Shown: positions 1-6,210, counted from the stretch's first letter. The stretch is 15,046 nucleotides of DNA from Clostridia bacterium (GCA_017453085.1 JAFTKV010000066.1:1-15046); one strand, 5' to 3'. The notes: a model not told the origin generated them from the letters alone. Made by a program: numbers and translations.

Positions 1-3
1 AGC

Positions 4-48
4 GGGGCAAAGAACTGTAGGAACTTGCCCCACAAAGACGTGTGGGGC
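4..48. repeat. Two overlapping, mutually exclusive inverted repeats
   Basis: GGGGCAA at 4-10 can pair with TTGCCCC at 25-31, and GCCCCACA at 27-34 can pair with TGTGGGGC at 41-48. The two stems share bases 27-31, so only one can form at a time. No U-tract follows on either strand. It may be the remains of a terminator or leader of a gene outside the window. No gene is visible in 1-105. Confidence 0.4.
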
Positions 49-63
49 TCGATGGGAAAATGC

Positions 64-93
64 AAAAACAACCACCCTTACGGGTGGTTGTTT
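64..93 (-). terminator. Rho-independent terminator of the leftmost lipoprotein gene
   Basis: The arms at 66-77 and 82-93 pair perfectly over 12 bp around the four-base loop 78-81. Read on the minus strand the stem ends in a run of T that includes 64-68. It lies 12 bases past the TGA stop at 106-108 of the minus-strand lipoprotein gene. Confidence 0.85.
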
Positions 94-105
94 GATTGAT
101 ATCGG

Positions 106-1392
106 TCATTCTGCCACTTTGTTAAATTCGAAGTCCATCTTAATTCCCAATTCATTGTCGGGTACTGTCAGCGTAAAGGTGTTTCCACTGCAGTTAAATC
201 TGCCGCCTTCTACCACTTCGTTCCAGTCGTCTGCCATATACAGTTTTCTGTCTTCGATGTAGTAAACGCCCTCGCTCTCCTCGTTTATAGTATTATACAG
301 CTCTTCCGCGCCTTCATCCGCCTCTGATTCCACCATTTCCCGAATCGACATACCGGTCATTGCTCTAAACTGCTCATCTGCCTCCTCACGGGTAAGCCCC
401 TCCATCTCGGCGGAAAGGTAGATCATCTCCACGGAAAGCTCCACCATCGAGGAGCGCAGCTGCTCCCGATCGATCTTACCGGTGGACAGAAAACTGCCAT
501 CCTCTCGGAACACAACGGTAATATCCACAAAACAAGGAGGAATCCGATCAGCAGGCAACACCATTTCTTCCTCTATCATCGTCAGAGAAAGGATGCGTGC
601 GAAATCCAGCTCGCTTTTCCAAGTGCCAAACAGAACCTTGCAGACTTCCTTGTCGAATTTTGAGGAATTTTCGATTTTCACGCCGTTTACGTCATACCAG
701 ATCTGAGAAACGATCTCTGCATTCTCATCGTATTTCGTGATCTGCTTTACACCGTCCATCCGATATGTAATCTCCTTGACCACGTAACGCTCTCCTGCGC
801 TGTTCTCTGCGTACTCAGTATCCCAAAACGGCATTCCGTTTGCCGATCGCTTTTCCCAATGCACGTCCCCGTCATCATAATAGGAATACTCGGTTCTGCG
901 AGAAGAGGCAGGATACTCGCCGCCGGGATATTGGGTATACAGCTCGGACAGAATCTGACCGTCCTCGTTATAGATGATATCCCCCGTCTCCTTGAGGATC
1001 AGATTGCCTTCGGCATCATAGTCTAACTTCAATACCGCATAGCCCTGCTCGTCGCATTGCCAAATGGACATGGTGCCGTCTTCCCAGTCGACCACCTCGG
1101 CTTCACAGCCGGTACATGCATTGTCCTTCACGGTATGGATCGCCTTATCCATCACCTCACCGCAGGCGCAAAGCCGCCAGTGGTTCGCTCCGTCGATCTG
1201 CCAGCCACCGGGGGCGTGGGTGTGAGCCTCGGGCTCCTCCTCTTGGGGTTTGGCGATAGTAGAGGTAATCTGAGAGGATTTGCCTTCCGTATCGTCCGGA
1301 TCGGATTTACCGTTGCCGTCGCAAGCGGTCAGCATGGTCAATGCAATCGTCCCTGCCAGCAGGAAGATGAGAATTCGTTCAGTCAGTTTCAT
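106..1392 (-). CDS. Lipoprotein with a Cys/His-rich module and YD-like repeats, function unknown
   Basis: This 428-residue protein has a signal peptide ending in the lipobox LTAC, with C24 as the lipidated cysteine, so it should be anchored on the outer face of the membrane. The frame is open further upstream, but the ATG at 1392 is preceded by AGGAG at good spacing and starts exactly at the signal peptide. After an acidic linker comes a short module with H71, C75, C77, H86, C93 and C96, similar to CxCG...H...CxxC units seen in clostridial surface proteins. It could bind metal. Residues about 100-250 contain repeated 'D-x-G-x-I' stretches (DAEGNLI, NEDGQIL) resembling YD/MORN-like beta repeats. 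The C-terminal part, about 260-428, is acidic and I do not recognise it. The gene lies 148 bases downstream of the kinase gene on the same strand and could share its transcript. The role is unknown; a surface-binding function is only a guess. Confidence 0.85.
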   Translation of the reverse strand: MKLTERILIFLLAGTIALTMLTACDGNGKSDPDDTEGKSSQITSTIAKPQEEEPEAHTHAPGGWQIDGANHWRLCACGEVMDKAIHTVKDNACTGCEAEVVDWEDGTMSIWQCDEQGYAVLKLDYDAEGNLILKETGDIIYNEDGQILSELYTQYPGGEYPASSRRTEYSYYDDGDVHWEKRSANGMPFWDTEYAENSAGERYVVKEITYRMDGVKQITKYDENAEIVSQIWYDVNGVKIENSSKFDKEVCKVLFGTWKSELDFARILSLTMIEEEMVLPADRIPPCFVDITVVFREDGSFLSTGKIDREQLRSSMVELSVEMIYLSAEMEGLTREEADEQFRAMTGMSIREMVESEADEGAEELYNTINEESEGVYYIEDRKLYMADDWNEVVEGGRFNCSGNTFTLTVPDNELGIKMDFEFNKVAE

Positions 1393-1413
1393 AGGATCGC
1401 TCCTTTCATGAAA

Positions 1414-1431
1414 ATCGGCATTTTTGCCGAT
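1414..1431 (-). repeat. Small hairpin just upstream of the lipoprotein ribosome binding site
   Basis: ATCGGCA at 1414-1420 and TGCCGAT at 1425-1431 form a 7-bp stem with a four-base loop. On the minus strand the stem is followed by TTT and then, within a few bases, by the AGGAG of the lipoprotein gene. It may be a weak terminator or attenuator between the kinase and the lipoprotein, or a leader hairpin that affects translation. The rest of the gap 1393-1540 shows no convincing promoter. Confidence 0.45.
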
Positions 1432-1540
1432 GGGAATTGAATCAATCATTGTCGGATTGTGTGGAAAGTCCCTTCACCTATAAATCCTTTTTCAGAGCCA
1501 ATTTGTTACAAGAATCAGAAAAAACTATTTTTTTCTCTCA

Positions 1541-2458
1541 TTATACATTCATCGGATCAAATTCTGCCATCAGCGCTTCGATTTCCGCCCTTGTCGCAAG
1601 CCCCTCAGAGCCTGCGGTGGCACCTCCTGCGGCACTGCCCAGCCGCAGAGCGTATTCATAGCCTCGATCCACACCGGCGAGGAACCCTGCGACCATGGAA
1701 TCGCCTGCGCCGACGGTATACCGCACCTGTCTGCACGCCGATTGCACCCGATGCACCTGCCCGTCCTCGTCCAGCAGCAGCGCACCGTCGCCGCCCAAGG
1801 AGACCAGTACGTTCCGTGCGCCCTTATTCTGCAGCTCTCGCGCCGCTTCCTCGATGGCTCGATCGTCGGGGAGCGCTCTGCCCACCACCTCTGCCAGCTC
1901 GGATCGGTTGGGCTTGATGAGAAAGGGTCTGTATGCCAGCACGCCGAGGAGCAAATCGCCGGTGGCATCCACTACAGTCCGCACGCCGTGATCGGAAATG
2001 CGCTCCAAAATCTGCCGATAGATGTCTACGGGAAGCGACGCAGGGACGCTACCCGCCAGCACCAACGTATCCTCTCCGGTCAAACGGCTGATCTTTCGGT
2101 AGAAGCTCTCCATCGCCCTGTCGTCAATGACAGGGCCGCCTGCGTTGATCTCGGTGACCTTACCACCGTCTCCCCACAGCTTTACGTTGATGCGGGTGTT
2201 GCCTTCCTGCAGCGGGATGAAATCGCTGTCCACCCCCTCCTGCCGTACCATCTCTATCAGCGCGTCGCCAATAAATCCGGCAGAAAAGCCCAGCGCAACG
2301 GTTTCCACGCCCAAACGGGAGAGGATCACTGACACGTTGATGCCCTTTCCGCCCAGACGCATCTCTTCCCCAACAGCGCGATTGACCTCCCCCTCCTGCA
2401 GGGGCGGGGTGCGAAGAATATAGTCGATGGAAGGGTTAAAGGTTACGGTATAGATCAT
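1541..2458 (-). CDS. fruK: PfkB-family kinase, probable 1-phosphofructokinase
   Basis: This 305-residue protein is the usual length for the FruK/LacC branch of the PfkB (ribokinase-like) family. FruK phosphorylates fructose 1-phosphate to fructose 1,6-bisphosphate in the cytoplasm, using ATP. Visible family marks are the N-terminal FNPSIDY (7-13), the first PfkB signature around GGKGINVS (36-43), KPNRSEL (182-188), and the second signature TVGAGDSMVAG (248-258), whose D253 is the expected catalytic base. The ATG at 2458 has AGGAG about six bases upstream and a promoter at 2491-2519. The usual partners, a fructose PTS permease and a DeoR-type regulator, are not next to it within the window. 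The main alternative is the related tagatose-6-phosphate kinase (LacC), which I cannot exclude by eye. Confidence 0.87.
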   Translation of the reverse strand: MIYTVTFNPSIDYILRTPPLQEGEVNRAVGEEMRLGGKGINVSVILSRLGVETVALGFSAGFIGDALIEMVRQEGVDSDFIPLQEGNTRINVKLWGDGGKVTEINAGGPVIDDRAMESFYRKISRLTGEDTLVLAGSVPASLPVDIYRQILERISDHGVRTVVDATGDLLLGVLAYRPFLIKPNRSELAEVVGRALPDDRAIEEAARELQNKGARNVLVSLGGDGALLLDEDGQVHRVQSACRQVRYTVGAGDSMVAGFLAGVDRGYEYALRLGSAAGGATAGSEGLATRAEIEALMAEFDPMNV

Positions 2459-2490
2459 AAATACTCCTGTGCAAAGTAATCTTTACTTAT

Positions 2491-2519
2491 ATTATTGCCC
2501 AAAAAAGCCGAACTGTCAA
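2491..2519 (-). promoter_or_regulatory. Sigma-A promoter of the kinase gene
   Basis: On the minus strand TTGACA (2514-2519) and AATAAT (2491-2496) are separated by 17 bases. The -35 is a consensus match and the -10 differs at one base. It lies about 33 bases upstream of the kinase start codon and is divergent from the promoter at 2550-2578. Confidence 0.75.
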
Positions 2520-2549
2520 GGTTTTTCGAAAAATAATTACCCTCGCCGA

Positions 2550-2578
2550 TTGACAACCTGCCTCCGCAGCGGTATAAT
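2550..2578 (+). promoter_or_regulatory. Consensus sigma-A promoter of the LUD-domain gene
   Basis: TTGACA (2550-2555) and TATAAT (2573-2578) are separated by exactly 17 bases, a full match to the sigma-A consensus. The leader would be about 27 bases. I saw no clear operator repeat overlapping it. Confidence 0.9.
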
Positions 2579-2611
2579 GGAAATACAACTGTACCGATTC
2601 GGAGGACAATT

Positions 2612-3217
2612 ATGGATCTTACCAAACTCACTGCCAATCTAAAGAAACACGGCTTCAAAGTCGCCTGCTTTGCCACCGCAAAGGAAGCCGCAGACTATCT
2701 GGAAGCCCAAATCAACGATAAGACCGTCGGGTTTGGCGGCTCGGTCACGCTGGATCAGCTGGGGCTGTACGAAAAGCTCGCCCTCCACAACGACGTGCGC
2801 TGGCATTGGCGCATCCCCGAGGGCAAGACGGTTTCCGATCTTCGCCGCGAGGCGGGCGATACCCAGATCTATCTCTCCTCGGTGAACGGCATCGCCGAAA
2901 CGGGCGAGATCATCAACATCGACGCTACCTGCAATCGGGTTGCCCACATCCTCTACGGCCACGAAAAGGTGTATCTGGTGGCAGGCGTCAACAAAATCGC
3001 CCCCGATTATGACAGCGCGCTCTACCGCGCCCGCAATATCGCCGCTCCCCTGAATGCGCAAAGACTGGGGAAAAAGACACCCTGCGCCGTGAATGCCGAC
3101 CGATGTTACGACTGCACCTCCCCTGATCGCATCTGCCGCTCGTTGTCGGTGCTGTGGGACGCCCCTATCGGCGGAGATTTCGAAGTGGTACTGGTGGAGG
3201 AAGCACTGGGATATTGA
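2612..3217 (+). CDS. Stand-alone LUD-domain (lactate utilization family) protein
   Basis: This 201-residue protein matches the LUD fold family (old name DUF162, the family of LutC/YkgG). Visible features are the glycine-rich GFGGSVT (40-46), the central NGIAETGEI (92-100), the strand YLVAGVNKI (121-129), and a C-terminal cysteine cluster C158, C165, C168 and C175 around CYDCTSPDRIC. Stand-alone members of this type are widespread in Clostridia and their reaction is not established. In LutABC the LUD subunits act in L-lactate oxidation, but no LutA/LutB partners are present here. GGAGG lies seven bases before the ATG. It is a single-gene unit with its own consensus promoter, and its end faces the XRE gene across a shared terminator. 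The cysteine spacing suggests a metal or Fe-S site (inference). Confidence 0.88.
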   Translation: MDLTKLTANLKKHGFKVACFATAKEAADYLEAQINDKTVGFGGSVTLDQLGLYEKLALHNDVRWHWRIPEGKTVSDLRREAGDTQIYLSSVNGIAETGEIINIDATCNRVAHILYGHEKVYLVAGVNKIAPDYDSALYRARNIAAPLNAQRLGKKTPCAVNADRCYDCTSPDRICRSLSVLWDAPIGGDFEVVLVEEALGY

Positions 3218-3249
3218 ACAAATGTATCTACAGAATATCCGTCATATAT

Positions 3250-3291
3250 GCAAAACGAAACCGAGGCTACAGTGCCTCGGTTTCGTTTTGC
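3250..3291. terminator. Bidirectional terminator overlapping the 3' end of the XRE gene
   Basis: The arms 3250-3267 and 3274-3291 are perfectly complementary over 18 bp around the six-base loop 3268-3273. The stem has a GC core (ACCGAGGC) with A/T-rich outer parts, giving T-rich 3' ends on both strands. It serves the LUD gene on the plus strand and the XRE gene on the minus strand. The XRE stop codon (3267-3269) lies at the start of the loop, so one arm of the terminator is the last part of the coding sequence. Confidence 0.9.
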
Positions 3292-3533
3292 AAATCTTCG
3301 AACAACGCCTCCATCGGGACGCTCAAGAGCTTGGCGATCACGTATATCTCCCGATCGGTAGCAGATCGCAGCTGTCCCTCCAATTTGGAGTAGCTGGTGG
3401 GATTCATATCACAGCCCATGGTTTGAATGCGGGCGATGAAATCCTTTTGCTTGATCCCTCTCTCCTTTCGAAGCCGCTCGATGTTTTTGCCCACCAGATT
3501 GGCGTCTCCGTAAGCTTGTTTGCGCAGTTTCAT
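3267..3533 (-). CDS. Small XRE-family helix-turn-helix repressor
   Basis: This 88-residue protein is almost entirely one Cro/C1-type HTH domain (about residues 13-78: NLVGKNIERLRKERGIKQ, then a serine/tyrosine-containing recognition region TSYSKLEG, then IYVIAKLLSV and MEALF). It has no sensor domain, so it is probably a simple DNA-binding repressor. The frame is open to 3593, but the ATG at 3533 is preceded by GGGGG at good spacing and gives the usual MKLRKQAYGD start of this clostridial group. A second ATG six bases earlier is possible. The gene is divergent from a three-gene operon. The region between them carries two inverted repeats built from the same AGAATTAT half-site, so control of that operon and of itself is likely (inference). 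Its last seven codons lie inside the terminator stem. Confidence 0.85.
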   Translation of the reverse strand: MKLRKQAYGDANLVGKNIERLRKERGIKQKDFIARIQTMGCDMNPTSYSKLEGQLRSATDREIYVIAKLLSVPMEALFEDLQNETEAL

Positions 3534-3550
3534 GGGCATACCCCCATTAT

Positions 3551-3573
3551 TATAATTCTTTTTTAGAATTATA
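3551..3573. promoter_or_regulatory. Inverted repeat, candidate operator on the repressor side
   Basis: TATAATTCT at 3551-3559 and AGAATTATA at 3565-3573 are perfect 9-base inverted repeats separated by five T. The pair overlaps the likely -10 of the repressor gene. It uses the same AGAATTAT half-site as the palindrome at 3596-3636 but with the half-sites pointing outward. The centres of the two repeats are 54 bases apart. Confidence 0.6.
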
Positions 3574-3595
3574 TCTCCAAAAGGGCTTGACAAAA
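3568..3595 (-). promoter_or_regulatory. Possible promoter of the XRE repressor gene
   Basis: On the minus strand TATAAT at 3568-3573 is a perfect -10. The only -35 at suitable spacing (TTTTGT, 3590-3595, 16 bases) is weak. A second TATAAT (3549-3554) lies too close to the start codon. The -10 overlaps the inverted repeat 3551-3573, which would fit autoregulation. Confidence 0.4.
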
Positions 3596-3615
3596 TTCCG
3601 AATTAGAATTATAAT
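3587..3615 (+). promoter_or_regulatory. Consensus sigma-A promoter of the three-gene operon
   Basis: TTGACA (3587-3592) and TATAAT (3610-3615) are separated by 17 bases, a full consensus match. Such a strong promoter covered by a large palindrome from the spacer to past the start site suggests a gene set that is normally repressed. Confidence 0.88.
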
Positions 3616-3636
3616 ATAAATAATTCTAATTCGGAA
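3596..3636. promoter_or_regulatory. Perfect 17-base-arm palindrome, candidate XRE operator
   Basis: TTCCGAATTAGAATTAT at 3596-3612 is exactly repeated in inverse at 3620-3636, around the seven-base centre 3613-3619. It covers the spacer and -10 of the operon promoter and the expected transcription start. It ends before the ribosome binding site (GGAGG at 3646-3650). It contains two AGAATTAT half-sites. A bound repressor here would block the promoter (inference). It could also fold in RNA, but it is AT-rich and no U-tract follows. Confidence 0.75.
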
Positions 3637-3661
3637 GTATAAATTGGAGGAAGACAATCAA

Positions 3662-4333
3662 ATGAAGCATTTCAAGAATTTGATCGTATTTTGGCTGATT
3701 ATCTGTTTATCGTTTAGCGTCTGTGCTTGCAACCACCAGCAATCCCTGCCGCCTTATGTTGGCGAATGGATCGGTTATGAGCAAATTCTCGGCCGCAACA
3801 ACGATTGTGTTACTATTACCGCCAACGAATGGATATCGAACTACGAATCCGTTCGACTCAGCGCCAAATACACCGTCTCCTCCGACGGTTACTACACCTA
3901 TCTGGAGCTTACTGTAGACGGTCAAACCATCGTGTGCGTGGTAATTAATTCGGATATGATCGCAATTTGCCAAGCATCCTACAACGAAGCCGATCTTTAT
4001 AATACCGATTACATCGGTGTTACGCCCAACGGCTTAAAGTTCGATGCAGATATTCGAGAAAACGTGCTATTCCGCAAAAGTGCCGGAACCACCGACGTAT
4101 CTCTTTCCTTCCGTTCCAGATACAACATCCCGGACAATTATACGATCTACTACTATGAAAACGCCGACGTGATCATTCCGATTGATGAAACCGGACACAC
4201 CGACGGAATGTATGCTGTCACTGCATCCTTCGACATGGAATATGCCGAGGCAATCACCCTAAATAATTTGAGCCGTTACGGTAGCACCGCCATTCATACC
4301 AACGGTAATTTTGTCATCACCGATAATCGATAA
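3662..4333 (+). CDS. Lipoprotein of unknown function, first gene of the XRE-flanked operon
   Basis: This 223-residue protein starts with a signal peptide whose hydrophobic core (LIVFWLIICLSFS) leads to a VCAC lipobox with C23 as the likely lipidated cysteine. The cysteine at position -2 is unusual. A TTG 18 bases upstream is in frame, but GGAGG at 3646-3650 fits the ATG at 3662. The mature part is rich in Tyr, Thr and Asn and probably all beta. It has an N-terminal stretch (YVGEWIGYEQIL) like small clostridial lipoproteins with a lipocalin-like 'G-x-W' start, but I cannot name a family. It is followed after 23 bases by the zinc-ribbon gene, so the two are cotranscribed. Expression is probably controlled by the palindrome on its promoter. 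Confidence 0.85.
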   Translation: MKHFKNLIVFWLIICLSFSVCACNHQQSLPPYVGEWIGYEQILGRNNDCVTITANEWISNYESVRLSAKYTVSSDGYYTYLELTVDGQTIVCVVINSDMIAICQASYNEADLYNTDYIGVTPNGLKFDADIRENVLFRKSAGTTDVSLSFRSRYNIPDNYTIYYYENADVIIPIDETGHTDGMYAVTASFDMEYAEAITLNNLSRYGSTAIHTNGNFVITDNR

Positions 4334-4356
4334 ATTTACTATCTTAGGAGGAAACT

Positions 4357-5232
4357 ATGTCAAAATTCTGCGCCCATTGCGGAAAGCCGATACCGGATGC
4401 CGGCAAATTCTGCCCTTCTTGCGGCAAACCACTCCCGCCCGCCTCGGCTCAACCGATCTGTTCAACGCCCCCGGCACAGCCGCCCGTCGCCCCCTTTGCG
4501 TGCGATCCGATCCCGGAGCCCCAAACCGAACCGCTGTGGCATTATCCCGCCGCTCCCAAGCAGCAGTCCACACCCGAGCCCGCTCCCTACGTTGCGCCTG
4601 CGCAAAATCCCGCTCCCACGGCACCATTCGCCCCTTCTGCCCCTGCGCGCACATACGTCCCATCTCCTGCGCCGACCGCGAAAAAAACCAATGATTTTTC
4701 AACCCGCTACGGTGTGCTGAGCATCATTGCAGTCGCTTTGATGGGACTGGGTATACTGATCGGATTCTTCACCGGAGAGATAGAGCTTATCTCTACTACC
4801 GTCTATAACGGAGAAGAGACTCCCGTGGGCATCGGACTACACGTGTTCGTGGTCATGCTCATCTTCCTTGCATCCAACGTTTTGTATTTCATCGCCAATT
4901 ATAAAGAGACTCTCAAAAAGCTTACAGCTCCCTGCTGGCTGTTCCACGGCTCCTACGTACTGGCAGGATTATTCTTGGCTTTGGCAACCGGATTCTCCGC
5001 CCGCGCCGATCTGATTTTGGAGTATTCCAGAGATATGAATAGTGCCCCTGTTTGGTACAGCGGCGATATCGTCGGTCAATCTTGGTTCTGGAATCTTTCC
5101 GGCATTGCATCGGACTTTGCGACCTATGCAAGTATTTGCTACGTTTTGATGATTCTCGCACTGGGAGCTACCATCACCTTCTACTTGTTGACGGTAAACG
5201 CGCTGAAAAAGGCGAAGGAATCCCAGCTCTAA
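4357..5232 (+). CDS. Zinc-ribbon membrane protein with proline-rich linker
   Basis: This 291-residue protein has three parts. Residues 4-25 are a zinc ribbon with C5, C8, C19 and C22 in two CxxCGK knuckles. Residues 26-112 are a low-complexity linker very rich in Pro and Ala. The rest is a membrane domain with about four hydrophobic segments, near 119-139, 158-181, 190-213 and 256-280. The zinc ribbon is expected to be cytoplasmic. Proteins of this design are common in Clostridia, with no general function known. AGGAGG stands six bases before the ATG. The gene is the middle of a three-gene operon between two lipoproteins, which suggests a membrane-linked task shared with them. The high GC of the linker produces long false open frames on both strands. 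Confidence 0.88.
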   Translation: MSKFCAHCGKPIPDAGKFCPSCGKPLPPASAQPICSTPPAQPPVAPFACDPIPEPQTEPLWHYPAAPKQQSTPEPAPYVAPAQNPAPTAPFAPSAPARTYVPSPAPTAKKTNDFSTRYGVLSIIAVALMGLGILIGFFTGEIELISTTVYNGEETPVGIGLHVFVVMLIFLASNVLYFIANYKETLKKLTAPCWLFHGSYVLAGLFLALATGFSARADLILEYSRDMNSAPVWYSGDIVGQSWFWNLSGIASDFATYASICYVLMILALGATITFYLLTVNALKKAKESQL

Positions 5233-5286
5233 TGAAACCGTAAGTTATAACCGCAGGTTATGATTATATTTTAGGAGGAAAGAAAA

Positions 5287-5895
5287 ATGACAAAAAGACT
5301 CAAAAAATTCACCGCAATGATCCTTGCAGGTCTGCTGGCCTGCTTCTCCCTCACCGCGTGCAGCGACGAAGTGGAGGTCAAGCCCGACGAGCCTATGGGG
5401 CCCAGCGAGATTCTCAACGCACTGAAGAATGCATCGGATTATACGGTAACACTGACCGATGGCGACGATTATAACATCACTGTAAAAAAAGACGGCGCCC
5501 TTGTCTATGAAGTGCAAACCGGCAGTGCCAGCTGGGGAAGCAACGATCTCGAAATATATTACGATTATTCAGGATCTGCAACCTTCAAAAAATACGTATT
5601 AACAAACGGTATCTGGGAAACCACCGAATACAATACTTCAGAAGGGGATAATGCATTTTACAGTGTGAAACACGCCCTGCCTGTTAGTAATAAAAATATC
5701 GACACCCTATTCAACGATGCGTATTACACCTCCACCGGAACTGGTTCTTATACGATGAATGCAGCCGGTCTGACATTAATTGAAGAGGATGCGGTCACTA
5801 TCACTTCGTCCGGTATGATCTACACCATTAAAGTCGATTTCTGGACTGTCACCATCAATTTCAACGATACCGTGCTCACTCTTCCCACCGTATAA
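5287..5895 (+). CDS. Lipoprotein of unknown function, last gene of the operon
   Basis: This 202-residue protein has a signal peptide with lipobox LTAC (C25). The mature part begins with an acidic linker and a short helix (SEILNALKNASDYTVTL), followed by alternating beta-type segments (YNITVKKDG, YYDYSGSATFKKYV, TIKVDFWTVTINFND). This layout resembles small extracytoplasmic lipoproteins with a LolA/LppX-like curved sheet, but that is a shape impression rather than a family assignment. AGGAGG precedes the ATG. The 54-base gap after the zinc-ribbon gene holds only a 6-bp hairpin (5247-5261, three-base loop) with no U-tract, so read-through from the upstream genes is likely. A strong terminator follows. 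Confidence 0.85.
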   Translation: MTKRLKKFTAMILAGLLACFSLTACSDEVEVKPDEPMGPSEILNALKNASDYTVTLTDGDDYNITVKKDGALVYEVQTGSASWGSNDLEIYYDYSGSATFKKYVLTNGIWETTEYNTSEGDNAFYSVKHALPVSNKNIDTLFNDAYYTSTGTGSYTMNAAGLTLIEEDAVTITSSGMIYTIKVDFWTVTINFNDTVLTLPTV

Positions 5896-5904
5896 CCCTA
5901 CAAC

Positions 5905-5933
5905 AAATCCCACCGCCGACGCGGTGGGATTTT
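5905..5933. terminator. Bidirectional terminator between the operon and the DUF4177 gene
   Basis: AAATCCCACCGC at 5905-5916 pairs with GCGGTGGGATTT at 5921-5932 around a four-base loop. The stem runs into TTTT on the plus strand and AAA-derived T on the minus strand. It lies between two convergent genes that stop at 5895 and 5943. Confidence 0.85.
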
Positions 5934-5942
5934 GTGATATAA

Positions 5943-6149
5943 TCAGAGCTTTTCAAACACCATGGTTGCCTGGATTCGGTCGCCGCCGCCAAAGCCGGTG
6001 CTGTGACCGGTGGAGGTGGAAATGGTGTGGAGACGGTAGCCCTTGGCCGCCTGCTGATTGATCACAGCCTCCAGCTCACCCAGATTCTTCGAGCCGGTAC
6101 CGATAAATTTTTCTTTCAAAGTCACTTGCAGTACTACGTATTGAGGCAT
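5943..6149 (-). CDS. DUF4177 family protein
   Basis: This 68-residue protein matches the small DUF4177 family: a beta start (QYVVLQVTLKEKF), a helix (LGELEAVINQQAAKGY), then a beta hairpin ending in a glycine-rich loop (GFGGGDR) and IQATMVFEKL. The family is common in Firmicutes and its function is unknown. The frame is open to 6212, but the ATG at 6149 has AAAGGAGG upstream and gives the family start. It is a single-gene unit with its own promoter at 6180-6208, and it ends at a shared bidirectional terminator. No signal peptide or membrane segment is visible, so it should be cytoplasmic. Confidence 0.85.
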   Translation of the reverse strand: MPQYVVLQVTLKEKFIGTGSKNLGELEAVINQQAAKGYRLHTISTSTGHSTGFGGGDRIQATMVFEKL

Positions 6150-6179
6150 ATTCTTGCCCTCCTTTGTTATGATATTATT

Positions 6180-6208
6180 ATTATACCACATTATATCCCA
6201 AAATGCAA
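6180..6208 (-). promoter_or_regulatory. Promoter of the DUF4177 gene
   Basis: On the minus strand TTGCAT (6203-6208) and TATAAT (6180-6185) are 17 bases apart. The -10 is perfect and the -35 keeps TTG. The same TTGCAT-17-TATAAT form occurs at 8274-8302. Confidence 0.7.
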
Positions 6209-6210
6209 CC

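Noticed and set aside
2455..2676. A minus-strand open frame across the divergent promoter region
   Set aside because: It would cover two near-consensus promoters and overlap the start of the LUD gene, with no ribosome binding site.
3596..3636. The large palindrome as a terminator or an insertion-sequence end
   Set aside because: It is AT-rich, has no U-tract, sits on a consensus promoter, and there is no transposase or target duplication. An operator explains it better.
4311..4720. Open frames on both strands over the start of the zinc-ribbon gene
   Set aside because: They arise from the GC-rich Pro/Ala linker. Only the frame from 4357 has AGGAGG, the zinc-ribbon cysteines and membrane segments.
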